A stretch of 64,000 bases of DNA from an uncultured Clostridia bacterium (GTDB lineage: Bacteria; Bacillota; Clostridia; Oscillospirales; Acutalibacteraceae): positions 186,001 to 250,000 of the forward strand of contig CALWUT010000018.1 in NCBI GenBank assembly GCA_944384825.1, in the 5' to 3' direction. Made by a program: the position numbers and the translations under genes. Positions 54,189 to 62,417 of this stretch are shown in pieces (position 1 is the first letter of the stretch; every line of letters starts with the position of its first letter). The notes below the pieces were generated by a model. The model searched no databases. It was not told the DNA's origin and saw nothing but the letters and a program-made list of their open reading frames with translations.

Positions 54189-54860
54189 TTGGCTGTATCC
54201 CTTATCAGAACTATTATATTATACGTAATTATAGTCCTTGCAATAAAATTAATGGGGAAACGTCAAATAAGTGACTTGCAAACCTCAGAACTTGTAATAA
54301 CTATTTTAATATCTAATATAGCAGCTATCCCCATGCAAAATACTGAACAGCCTCTTCTTACTGGAATAGTTCCTATAGGAATACTAATATGCTGTGAAAT
54401 CTTCGTATCCTACATGATGCTAAAAAATACAAGGCTTCGTCAATTCATATGCGGAAAACCGGTAGTAGTAATCGATGAAGGGAAAGTTCAGCAAGATTCC
54501 CTTAAATATTTACGTTTAAGCGTTGAAGATTTAATGGAACAGCTTCGTCAAATGGACGTATTCTCCATCGAAGACGTTTGGTTTGCCATCATGGAAACCA
54601 ACGGACAAATGAGTGTCCTTAAAAAATCCGAAAAACAGCCTCCGGACTCTTCTACTTTAGGAATAACAGTTCCAAAAGCTATCATAGATACAGTAGTCGT
54701 AAGCGACGGAAATATCTGCGACTTTTCATTATCTATTTGTGGACTTAGCAGAGAATGGCTAAAAAGCGTCATTGACAATCAAAATATCGACATTAAAGAT
54801 ATTTTCCTAATGACAGCAAATAAATCCAAAAAATTCAATATTATTAAAAAGGAAAAGTGA
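54189..54860 (+). CDS. DUF421 (YetF-like) membrane protein
   Basis: A 223-residue protein with three N-terminal membrane segments and a cytoplasmic DUF421 domain (MGKRQISDLQTSELVITIL, then PVVVIDEGKVQQDSL and LRQMDVFSIEDVWFAIMETN). YetF-family proteins are widespread in spore formers; function is not established. The start is a TTG 8 bases after AAGGTGG. Divergent from the glycan operon across a 68-base gap, and followed at 4 bases by a DUF4363 gene, its usual partner. Confidence 0.88.
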   Translation: MAVSLIRTIILYVIIVLAIKLMGKRQISDLQTSELVITILISNIAAIPMQNTEQPLLTGIVPIGILICCEIFVSYMMLKNTRLRQFICGKPVVVIDEGKVQQDSLKYLRLSVEDLMEQLRQMDVFSIEDVWFAIMETNGQMSVLKKSEKQPPDSSTLGITVPKAIIDTVVVSDGNICDFSLSICGLSREWLKSVIDNQNIDIKDIFLMTANKSKKFNIIKKEK

Positions 54861-54864
54861 TTAG

Positions 54865-55251
54865 ATGAAAAAGCTTATTTTAACATCTTTTATAGCTGTA
54901 TTATCTATAATATTTTGTATTTTTAGTCTCTGGTACGTAAGTTCAGTAGGACAACACGCTGAAGAATCGGTTAGTAAAATCCAAATGCATGTATTGGAAA
55001 GTCAGTATAATTCTGCTTTAAAAGAAGCATCTATTCTTTGCGAATTCTGGAAAAATAACCATGACTTCCTTTCCATGATACTTCATCATGAAATGCTGGA
55101 AGAAATAGAAGAAAGCATCGCAGTAATTAAATCTTCTTTAGAACATCCAGATGAAGAAAACATTAATTTTTGGCTAGAAGCCACACGCTCTTTAGAAAAA
55201 GTTAAAAACTTAAAGGATACAGAAGTTCCTTCTTTTGCCAATGTCTTTTAA
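54865..55251 (+). CDS. DUF4363 family protein
   Basis: A 128-residue protein with one N-terminal membrane or signal segment (KKLILTSFIAVLSIIFCIF) and a helical extracytoplasmic part containing EFWKNNHDFLSMILHHEMLE, typical of DUF4363. It almost touches the DUF421 gene and is likely cotranscribed. Function unknown. After its stop lie about 195 bases in which I see no gene or clear terminator. Confidence 0.85.
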   Translation: MKKLILTSFIAVLSIIFCIFSLWYVSSVGQHAEESVSKIQMHVLESQYNSALKEASILCEFWKNNHDFLSMILHHEMLEEIEESIAVIKSSLEHPDEENINFWLEATRSLEKVKNLKDTEVPSFANVF

Positions 55252-55445
55252 GCGATTAATTAAAATTAATATTTTCCTTTAACTGCTCCTTTAAAGCTCT
55301 TATTCAATAATACCTTTTCAAATGAATTTTACTTATTCCATCGCTTTTTCAATCACTTCATTTTAAGACTAAAATAATTCCTAAAATGAAATTAATCGTT
55401 TACTGAGAATCATTTCCATAAACCAAAAAAGTAAGAACTTACTGC

Positions 55446-56150
55446 CTACCCCCCCAATGAAGCATATTTCGTATTTTTTACATCCAACTCGTTTTGTAAA
55501 AATTTTATAGCTTCATCAAATTTTTCTTTTACTTCACCTTCTAATTTCTTGTAGTCTTCATCATTTTTAAGTTCATTAAAAGCTTCTTCATAACGTTCAA
55601 AAATATCAAATTTATCTTTACTGTTCTTTTTAATGTCATTTTTAATGTTCTTAATTCTTTCCTCAAATTTTTTAAAGGATAAATCTACCGTAGATAAATT
55701 CTTCCGTTTGCATGTCTTTTCATCTAAAACACTTAATTTTTTAATATTATCTAAAATATCATCAATTATTTTTACTTCTTTATCATATTTATTTTCTTTT
55801 CGTAAATCTTCACTTTGTTTTTTAATATCTTCTATAATCTTTAAACACTCTTGATCATTGTTATAAACAAAAAGTTTTAACCGATTACCTGAAAAAACTC
55901 CTCTTGCTATTTTAAAATAATTTTTTAATTCTGTGTCATTTAAAATGTTATTTGTAATGTAGGTTTGTATAACTAACTTGCCTAGCAAACTACTTACCAA
56001 ATAAAGGTCACTTGTTAGCTGACTGCGCTCGCATGTTTTAGCAGCATTAGCTGACTGTAACAAAATGAAAGTCATCTTATTTTGTTGATTTTTCGTATTT
56101 TCCTCATTAGGCACTTTACCTTTATACTTTCCGGTTAACGCTATTTCCAA
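55446..56150 (-). CDS. Helical paralogue A, C-terminal main part (gene split at an A7 run)
   Basis: A 234-codon frame with a TTG start and no ribosome site. It is helical and Lys/Glu-rich, has no membrane segment, and ends in KYASLGG. In frame, its codons extend upstream to the A7 run at 56219-56225 (reading IGKYSNKDIIKNIQSD, then LTCLCKG). Beyond that the frame containing the true start is offset by one base. With the 56216-56314 piece it forms a protein of about 290 residues paralogous to the one at 57661-58530. Function unknown; candidate secreted or intracellular effector, by inference only. Confidence 0.6.
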   Translation of the reverse strand: MEIALTGKYKGKVPNEENTKNQQNKMTFILLQSANAAKTCERSQLTSDLYLVSSLLGKLVIQTYITNNILNDTELKNYFKIARGVFSGNRLKLFVYNNDQECLKIIEDIKKQSEDLRKENKYDKEVKIIDDILDNIKKLSVLDEKTCKRKNLSTVDLSFKKFEERIKNIKNDIKKNSKDKFDIFERYEEAFNELKNDEDYKKLEGEVKEKFDEAIKFLQNELDVKNTKYASLGG

Positions 56151-56215
56151 ACCTTTACATAAACAAGTTAGATCCGATTGTATATTTTTAATTATATCTT
56201 TATTACTATACTTAC

Positions 56216-56314
56216 CTATTTTTTTAATTCTTTTATAAGCTTTTTTCTGTCTTTTTCGAAATTACCCTTAACTTTTCTCATTAATGCTTTAGCTTTACTT
56301 GTTAAACTTGACAT
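56216..56314 (-). CDS. Helical paralogue A, N-terminal part
   Basis: A 32-codon frame starting with ATGTCAAGT 4 bases after GGAGGAATA, and encoding MSSLTSKAKALMRKV, then KGNFEKDRKKLIKELKK before a TAG. The start region (MSS, then a Lys-rich segment) matches the paralogue at 58530. One extra A in the A7 run just before the stop would fuse it to the 56150 frame. Confidence 0.6.
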   Translation of the reverse strand: MSSLTSKAKALMRKVKGNFEKDRKKLIKELKK

Positions 56315-56387
56315 ACCTATTCCTCCTTAATTATTTAATATTTTTTGGAAATAACTAAATTTATAAAAATAAACACTTTATATTAGT

Positions 56388-56416
56388 AATTTAGCAAAAT
56401 TTCTACAAAAAGTCAA
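56388..56416 (-). promoter_or_regulatory. Promoter of helical paralogue A
   Basis: Minus strand: TTGACT (56416-56411), 17 bases, TAAATT (56393-56388). A GTAGAA follows the -35 box, and a similar TTGACT with GTAGAA lies upstream of the paralogue at 58.6 kb. Position about 75 bases before the start codon. Confidence 0.5.
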
Positions 56417-56470
56417 ACTATTCAATTAATCCACCAAACCACTTAAAATAGTCTATAAAATAAAAATATC

Positions 56471-56499
56471 TTGACATAATATAAAATATATACTTTAAT
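56471..56499 (+). promoter_or_regulatory. Promoter of the glycine-rich secreted protein gene
   Basis: TTGACA (56471-56476), 17 bases, TTTAAT (56494-56499), about 45 bases before the start codon. It is divergent from the promoter at 56388-56416, so the two genes are expressed from one intergenic region. Confidence 0.6.
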
Positions 56500-56545
56500 A
56501 TATTTAAAGTAAAATAAATACATTATTAAAAAGGAGAAACAATAC

Positions 56546-57562
56546 ATGAAAAAAAGCAGTTTAATTCTTAAACGTGTATTTAGAAGTGCGTTCGCAATTA
56601 TTTTACTGGCAAGTAACTCATTCGTCTGTAACGCCCAAGAAGAAACCTCCGTTAATTTTAAAAATTTTCAGGACAACACTTGCAATAAACATTACATAAA
56701 CTCTGAAAAAATCATTCTAAACGCAGACTCCGAAGCGTCTCTAAAATCTCAAATTATATTTGCTACTAAAAATAAAGAAAAAAATATCGAAATAGAATTA
56801 ACTAAGGACATACCCATTAATAATACACTTATCTTAGACTCAAATATAAATTTAAATTTAAATAAACACGTTTTAAAAATCAGTAATCCAAATGCACAAA
56901 TTGAAATAGGAAAAAAATCTTTAATCGGTAAATTCCCTTATCAAGTTTATCATGAAGGGTATTTTGAAACCGTATTAGATAGTGTTGAATTCAAAGATAA
57001 AATCGGATCAAAAGGAAAATATAAACAAGTATGGATTCCCGGATATTATACTACTGAATACAAAGATCAGTTCGAATGGGATAATAATATAAGCGTAAAC
57101 ATATATAATGGAGTTATAGAGGGTTCAGACGCCCTAAAAGTGAACAATAAAACTAAGGCTTACTACTTGAGTGAAGCTCATGGAGAAAACGGTAAATCTC
57201 CCGCCGATATTTTTAAACTGATAAGCGGAAATTTATCTTTAAAAGACTTATTAGTAAAATGCGGTGACGGATCAGACGGAGGCAACGCAACTTATTCTTC
57301 TTTATGGCATATCCCCTTTGGAGGCGGAGATGGCGGTAACGGCGGTAAGGGTGGTAATGGCGGTAATGTATTTTTTAGTGAAAAAGGTAATGTAATAGTT
57401 AACTCAAATTGCACTTTTATTACCGGCAATCCCGGATCTGGCGGAAAAGGAAGTAAAGCAAATCCTAATTATTGGATTTACTCCGGAATTCCAGGCGAAA
57501 ATGGAAAAAATGGAGAAAAAGGAAAAATAATAAACGATAAGTCTAAATTGTTATACTTATAA
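56546..57562 (+). CDS. Secreted protein with glycine-rich C-terminal repeats
   Basis: A 338-residue protein with a signal peptide (FRSAFAIILLASNSFVCNAQ), a middle beta-rich region (IEIELTKDIPINNTLILDSN, as in beta-helix surface proteins) and a glycine-rich C-terminal third, GGGDGGNGGKGGNGGNVFF, with later GxNGxxG tripeptides resembling collagen-like or PGRS-type sequence. No wall anchor is visible. Function unknown; adhesin or matrix protein is an inference. It sits between the two helical paralogues on the opposite strand and ends in a strong terminator. Confidence 0.7.
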   Translation: MKKSSLILKRVFRSAFAIILLASNSFVCNAQEETSVNFKNFQDNTCNKHYINSEKIILNADSEASLKSQIIFATKNKEKNIEIELTKDIPINNTLILDSNINLNLNKHVLKISNPNAQIEIGKKSLIGKFPYQVYHEGYFETVLDSVEFKDKIGSKGKYKQVWIPGYYTTEYKDQFEWDNNISVNIYNGVIEGSDALKVNNKTKAYYLSEAHGENGKSPADIFKLISGNLSLKDLLVKCGDGSDGGNATYSSLWHIPFGGGDGGNGGKGGNGGNVFFSEKGNVIVNSNCTFITGNPGSGGKGSKANPNYWIYSGIPGENGKNGEKGKIINDKSKLLYL

Positions 57563-57576
57563 TCATACAAAGTTTT

Positions 57577-57605
57577 GCCTTCATTTAATAAAATGAAGGC
57601 TTTTT
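57577..57605 (+). terminator. Rho-independent terminator after the glycine-rich protein gene
   Basis: GCCTTCATTT (57577-57586) pairs with AAATGAAGGC (57591-57600), followed by TTTTT. Classical intrinsic terminator. Confidence 0.9.
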
Positions 57606-57660
57606 AATTAAAAATTATATTTCTTATCTATTTATCAATTATTTTATTTCATTTTTGCAC

Positions 57661-58530
57661 TTAGGAATTAAATAAATTCTTTTTTTGTTTTAAAGCTTTC
57701 ATTAAAGGATCTTTAATTTTGTCGTCAAATATTTTTTTAGTATCAGAATCTAGATTCTTGTAAGCCTTGTTGCTTTTCCAATAATTGTCCAACTTTTGCA
57801 TAAGTTCCTCAAAATTAAGATTTTTTTTACGTAATAAAGGAGCAAATGTTTTTTTGCACAAAATACAAGTTAATTTTTCGTTAATTTTTAATTCATCTAA
57901 CTGATTAACTACGTTGGAAAAATGCGTTTTTAATTTCGCAAATTTTGATGACTTATCAATTTTATCAATGTCTTCAATTATGCTCTCCATCATCACTTTA
58001 TAAAGTTCTTCTTCTGTTTCTATGTCTTCGATATATCCTTCAAAGATATTTTCTATCTTCTCCAGTTGCTTTTTAATACTTTCATCATTCATTATATCAT
58101 ATTTACAATCACTACTACCAATCTTTCTATTTACATCTTCTATTGCTTCTATTACTCTTTCAATGTCTGATTTTAACTGTTGCATACTTTTTTTTTCATT
58201 TAAATCCTTATTTCCTATATTTAAAAGTAAATTACAAGCAAGTTGGTGTTTTTCTTGCACTTCTTTGGAGATAGGCCCCGTTTTGCCGTTAAGTTTTACC
58301 AGTAATGAACTAAGAGCTAACTTAAAAAGATTATATGCATTTTGTATCATCCCCTTTACATGATTGAATTCTAAATTTTTGCTCCTAGTGTCACATGTTT
58401 CTATCGATTTAAGACCCTTTAAAAATTCTCTTCTGTATTTTCTCATTTTTATTGGGTCAATCATATACTCTTTTACCTTTGTTTTTGCCTTTGTTTTTAC
58501 CTTTGTGGGCTTTTCGGAAACACTTGACAT
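57661..58530 (-). CDS. Helical paralogue B
   Basis: A 289-residue, Lys/Glu-rich helical protein without signal peptide or membrane segment. It shares with the 55446-56314 gene an MSS start, a Lys-rich segment, an alignable core (IQNAYNLFKLALSSLLVKLN against IQSDLTCLCKGLEIALTGKY), helical spacing and length, so the two are paralogues. A CILCKKTF cysteine pair could bind metal. The ATG follows GGGGG. Function unknown; not recognised as any family. Unlike paralogue A it is intact. Confidence 0.6.
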   Translation of the reverse strand: MSSVSEKPTKVKTKAKTKVKEYMIDPIKMRKYRREFLKGLKSIETCDTRSKNLEFNHVKGMIQNAYNLFKLALSSLLVKLNGKTGPISKEVQEKHQLACNLLLNIGNKDLNEKKSMQQLKSDIERVIEAIEDVNRKIGSSDCKYDIMNDESIKKQLEKIENIFEGYIEDIETEEELYKVMMESIIEDIDKIDKSSKFAKLKTHFSNVVNQLDELKINEKLTCILCKKTFAPLLRKKNLNFEELMQKLDNYWKSNKAYKNLDSDTKKIFDDKIKDPLMKALKQKKNLFNS

Positions 58531-58669
58531 ACTTATTCCCCCTTCATTAAATATAAAAAATCTTTTGCTAATATCTTTTATGAAAATCTATATTTGGTTC
58601 TACAGTCAATATAGCATATTAATAATTATTTTACAAGCATTATTTTATATCTAATATATAAAAACAAAA

Positions 58670-58692
58670 ACTTACCATTTATAATGGTAAGT
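58670..58692 (-). terminator. Rho-independent terminator of the nifS-nifU transcript
   Basis: ACTTACCATT (58670-58679) pairs with AATGGTAAGT (58683-58692). Read on the minus strand it is followed by TTTTTGTTTTT. It lies 28 bases past the NifU stop. Confidence 0.88.
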
Positions 58693-58719
58693 CAAAAATC
58701 GTATTTAATATTCGGTTTT

Positions 58720-59169
58720 CTATATAATGTTACAAGATGAACAGTCTGATCCTTCATCATGACAATCCTGCAGCTTTCCTATAATCGGCTTAGGATCAAC
58801 TCCTTTTTTAATATAATAATCCGAAAGCGCCGCTTTAATTGCCTGCTCTGCCAACACAGAACAGTGAACTTTAACCGGAGGCAATCCATCAAGCGCCTCC
58901 ATTACTGCTTTGTTTGTCACCTTAAGAGCAGCTTCTATACTCTTACCTTTTATTAATTCAGTCGCCATGGAGCTTGTAGCAACCGCAGCTCCGCATCCAA
59001 ATGTTTTGAACTTTACATCCTTAATAACCCCATCTTCAATTTTAAGATACATTTTCATTATATCTCCACATTTAGGATTCCCTACCTCTCCTATTCCGTC
59101 TGCATCAGGAATTTCTCCCACATTTCTAGGATTAGCAAAATGATCCATTACTTTCTCACTATAATTCAT
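58720..59169 (-). CDS. Iron-sulfur cluster scaffold NifU/IscU
   Basis: A 149-residue U-type scaffold on which Fe-S clusters are built. The three cluster cysteines are visible in GNPKCGDIM, FKTFGCGAAVATSS and PVKVHCSVLAEQA. The C-terminus adds a Cys-rich tail (DCHDEGSDCSSCNII), an extra not present in short IscU. The ATG at 59169 fits GGGGTGG at the right spacing; a GTG at 59178 would lie inside that site. It follows nifS by 70 bases. This is the NifS-NifU pair typical of Clostridia (ISC-like, no SUF genes seen). Confidence 0.95.
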   Translation of the reverse strand: MNYSEKVMDHFANPRNVGEIPDADGIGEVGNPKCGDIMKMYLKIEDGVIKDVKFKTFGCGAAVATSSMATELIKGKSIEAALKVTNKAVMEALDGLPPVKVHCSVLAEQAIKAALSDYYIKKGVDPKPIIGKLQDCHDEGSDCSSCNII

Positions 59170-59239
59170 ATTTTCCACCCCTGTTTTTTAATTTAAATAA
59201 TATTTGTAAAATTTTAAATCATTTGTCTAAATAACAATT

Positions 59240-60442
59240 TCACGCTTTATTGCTTATTATCTTTTCCCATAATGGTGACATATCTCTCAATCTAGTCACA
59301 GCTTTTTTTACTTCTTTTACAACATATTCTATTTCTTCTTCAGTATTAGACTCATCTAAAGTTAAACGTAAAGAACCATGTGCTATTTCGTGAGGAAGTC
59401 CAATAGATAAAAGAACGTGACTCGGATCAAGTGATCCGGAAGTACATGCTGACCCCGAAGATGCACATATACCTGCCATATCAAGTAAAAGAAGCAGCGA
59501 CTCTCCTTCTATTCCTTCAAAACATATACTCACATTTCCAGGTAAACGCTTATTTTCATCTCCATTAAGTCTTGAACGTTCTATTTTCAGTAAGTCTTTT
59601 ATAAGTTTATCTCTTTTTTCTATCAGTTTGATATTTTTACCCTCTCTATCCTTCAAAGACAATTCTAGTGCTTTCCCAAGTCCAATTATTCCCGGTACGT
59701 TTTCGGTACCTGCACGTCTATTGTATTCTTGAGCTCCTCCTTCCATAAAAGTAGGCAGCTTAACTCCTCTCCTTACATATAATGCCCCTATTCCCTTAGG
59801 ACCATGAAATTTATGTGCAGAAAGAGAAAGCAAATCAATGTTTTGCTTTTTTACATCCACTTCCAAATGTCCTACGGCTTGCACAGCATCAGTATGAAAT
59901 AAAACTCCGTTTTCTTTACAAATCTTTCCTATATCTTCTATTGGTTCAATTGTTCCTATTTCATTGTTAGCATACATTATAGTCACAAGTGCAGTTTTAT
60001 CATTAATCGCAGATTTTACACTCTTCGGATCAACAAATCCTTTACTGTCAACGTCTAAGTAAGTAACTTTAAATCCTTCTTTTTCTAGAGCTTTAACTGT
60101 GTGAAGTACTGCATGATGCTCTATTTTAGAAGTAATTATATGGTTTTTACCTTTCTCTAGCTGCTCCTTAGCTATACCTTTAATAGCCCAGTTATCAGAT
60201 TCAGTTCCTCCGGAAGTAAAAATTATTTCTCTCGGTAAAGCATTCAGTACTTTAGCAACTATTTCTCTTGATTTTTCTATTTCTTTTTTTATTTTTCTGC
60301 CCATCCCGTATATACTTGACGGATTTCCGAAATTATCTTTAAAAAATGGAATCATTGTTTCAAAAACCTTATCATCTACTGCTGTTGTAGCTGCATTATC
60401 CATATATATTTGCTTTTTTAAAGCTCCATTAGCCGTCTTCAC
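59240..60442 (-). CDS. Cysteine desulfurase NifS/IscS
   Basis: A class V PLP aminotransferase fold enzyme of about 400 residues that takes sulfur from cysteine for Fe-S clusters and tRNA thiolation. [13 protein letters not shown], the [13 protein letters not shown] loop, the PLP lysine in [12 protein letters not shown] and the catalytic Cys loop [18 protein letters not shown] are all present. Start choice is uncertain: GGAGG at about 60455-60451 fits the GTG at 60442 best, while an ATG at 60448 and a TTG at 60457 are nearby. Upstream of nifU in the same transcript. Confidence 0.94.
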   Translation of the reverse strand: MKTANGALKKQIYMDNAATTAVDDKVFETMIPFFKDNFGNPSSIYGMGRKIKKEIEKSREIVAKVLNALPREIIFTSGGTESDNWAIKGIAKEQLEKGKNHIITSKIEHHAVLHTVKALEKEGFKVTYLDVDSKGFVDPKSVKSAINDKTALVTIMYANNEIGTIEPIEDIGKICKENGVLFHTDAVQAVGHLEVDVKKQNIDLLSLSAHKFHGPKGIGALYVRRGVKLPTFMEGGAQEYNRRAGTENVPGIIGLGKALELSLKDREGKNIKLIEKRDKLIKDLLKIERSRLNGDENKRLPGNVSICFEGIEGESLLLLLDMAGICASSGSACTSGSLDPSHVLLSIGLPHEIAHGSLRLTLDESNTEEEIEYVVKEVKKAVTRLRDMSPLWEKIISNKA

Positions 60443-60492
60443 TTTCATTACCTCCAATTTTACAGTTATGAATTCATCTCTAAATTTTTTTA

Positions 60493-61854
60493 TTAAAAAT
60501 TTACCTTATCCTGAATATATTCTTTAAGCTTCTCAATACTTATTCTTTCTTGTGTCATACTATCTCTGTCTCGAACCGTCACGCATCCGTCAGACTGACT
60601 ATCAAAGTCATGAGTTATACAAAATGGAGTTCCTATTTCGTCTTGCCGTCTGTATCTTTTACCAATAGACCCGGATTCATCGTAATCTACCATAAAATAT
60701 TTTGAGAGTTCTTCATGTATTTTCTCGGCTTCCGCACTAAGCTTTTTAGTAAGAGGCAGGACAGCTGCTTTATATGGAGCCAAAGCTGGATGCAGTTTAA
60801 GCACAGTACGTTTATCTTTTTCGCCAATCTCTTCTTCTGTATAAGCATCACATAAAAACGCTAACATTACTCTATCCGCACCCAGGGACGGCTCTATAAC
60901 ATATGGTAAATAGCGATGATTTGTAGCTATATCAAAATACTCAAGGTTTTTTCCAGAGTACTCTTGATGTCTTTTTAAATCAAAATCTGTTCGATCGGCA
61001 ATTCCCCAAAGCTCTCCCCATCCAAACGGGAAATGATATTCAATATCAGAAGTTGCCGCCGAATAATGGCATAGTTCTTCTTTGGAGTGATCACGAATTC
61101 TCAAATTTTCTTCACTTAAATTAAGACTTAAAAGCCATTTTTTACAAAAATCTTTCCAAAAACCAAACCACTCTATATCAGTACCGGGAACACAGAAAAA
61201 TTCAAGTTCCATTTGCTCAAATTCACGGGTTCTGAACGTAAAATTCCCGGGAGTGATTTCATTCCTAAATGATTTACCTATTTGAGCAATACCAAATGGC
61301 AATTTTTTACGCATTGTACGTTGAACATTATCAAAATTTACAAATATTCCTTGAGCTGTCTCGGGACGTAAAAATATTTCGTTTTTGCTTTCTTCTGTAA
61401 CTCCTTGAAAAGTTTTAAACATTAAATTGAAATTTCTTATTCCAGTAAAATTTTGAGACCCACATTCAGGACAACATATATTATTCTCTTTAATGCACTT
61501 TTCCATTTGACTAAAATCCATACCCGCTGGATTGATTCCTTTAGCTTCAATAAGTTGATCTGCACGATGACGTGTTTTACATTCCTTACAATCCATAAGA
61601 GGATCAGAAAATCCACCAACATGACCTGAAGCTTCCCATACTTTCGGGTTCATAAGTATGGCACTATCAAGTCCGACGTTGTACTTGCACTCTTGAACAA
61701 ACTTTTTCCTCCAAGCTTTTTTTATATTATTCTTAAGTTCAACTCCCAAAGGCCCATAATCCCAGGTATTTGAAAGTCCCCCGTAAATTTCTGAACCTGG
61801 AAATATAAAACCCCTGCTTTTACAAAGCGCAACCAACGTATCCATACTTTTCAT
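60493..61854 (-). CDS. glyS: Glycyl-tRNA synthetase (single-chain, class II)
   Basis: A 453-residue homodimeric GlyRS of the eukaryote/archaea/Firmicutes type, not the alpha2-beta2 form. It has [19 protein letters not shown], a zinc-binding insert ([13 protein letters not shown] and [10 protein letters not shown]), [14 protein letters not shown], and the [20 protein letters not shown] segment, and ends in an anticodon-binding domain. Preceded by AAAGGAA. The end lies 50 bases before nifS. Confidence 0.95.
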   Translation of the reverse strand: MKSMDTLVALCKSRGFIFPGSEIYGGLSNTWDYGPLGVELKNNIKKAWRKKFVQECKYNVGLDSAILMNPKVWEASGHVGGFSDPLMDCKECKTRHRADQLIEAKGINPAGMDFSQMEKCIKENNICCPECGSQNFTGIRNFNLMFKTFQGVTEESKNEIFLRPETAQGIFVNFDNVQRTMRKKLPFGIAQIGKSFRNEITPGNFTFRTREFEQMELEFFCVPGTDIEWFGFWKDFCKKWLLSLNLSEENLRIRDHSKEELCHYSAATSDIEYHFPFGWGELWGIADRTDFDLKRHQEYSGKNLEYFDIATNHRYLPYVIEPSLGADRVMLAFLCDAYTEEEIGEKDKRTVLKLHPALAPYKAAVLPLTKKLSAEAEKIHEELSKYFMVDYDESGSIGKRYRRQDEIGTPFCITHDFDSQSDGCVTVRDRDSMTQERISIEKLKEYIQDKVNF

Positions 61855-61901
61855 ACTTAAATTATTCCTTTCTAAAACAATTATTTATAAACGCCGAAAA
61901 A

Positions 61902-62417
61902 TCAGCTTATTTTTTCTGCATGCTGATTTTTCGAACTTAAGCTTATACCTAAAATATTATCATACTTTGAAGTGGAATTAGGCATAAACCTTCCGTATTT
62001 AATTATAATATTATCAAAACTTTTTAATTCTTTTACTTCTTTTTCTATCTCATAAGGATAGTATCCTGTATAAATTACAAAATCATCCTTGCATCCTTGA
62101 ATTCTGAAATAATGAATTAGTGATAATATTTCCTGAAACTGTAACATAGGCTCCAAGCCGCCTATGACTATCGATGTAGTAATAGGATTAGAAATATATC
62201 TTTTAAATATACTTGATATAGTAACTCTTTTGTTTGGAAGTTTTAAAATCTTCATATTTTGACATATCCCAATGTCAACTTTAAGCTCTTTCATGCATTT
62301 GAAATCACATGATACTGCCGATATAAACATTGATGCCCTTTTGTAGTCCTGAAAGTTCTCGTCCACTATATCTTTAACTGACATGAATTCTACATATGAA
62401 AATTCATCATCTTTCAT
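61902..62417 (-). CDS. Anaerobic ribonucleotide reductase activase-like protein (NrdG-like)
   Basis: A 171-residue 4Fe-4S protein related to the radical-SAM activase NrdG, judged by position after nrdD, the VSCDFKCMKELK cluster region, VIGGLEPMLQFQEILSLI and a DDFVIYTGYYPYEIE stretch. The start overlaps the end of nrdD by 11 bases, so the pair is coupled. In this clostridial-type family the cluster region is usually CxxxC followed by another Cys three residues later; here that third position is Leu, so the cluster site looks incomplete unless the later ICQN cysteine serves. Confidence 0.78.
   Translation of the reverse strand: MKDDEFSYVEFMSVKDIVDENFQDYKRASMFISAVSCDFKCMKELKVDIGICQNMKILKLPNKRVTISSIFKRYISNPITTSIVIGGLEPMLQFQEILSLIHYFRIQGCKDDFVIYTGYYPYEIEKEVKELKSFDNIIIKYGRFMPNSTSKYDNILGISLSSKNQHAEKIS

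Noticed and set aside
55446..55470. Ubiquitin-like C-terminus (SLGG) on helical paralogue A
   Set aside because: Ubiquitin-like proteins end in a beta-grasp fold before LRGG. This protein is helical throughout and its paralogue has no such end, so the match is chance.
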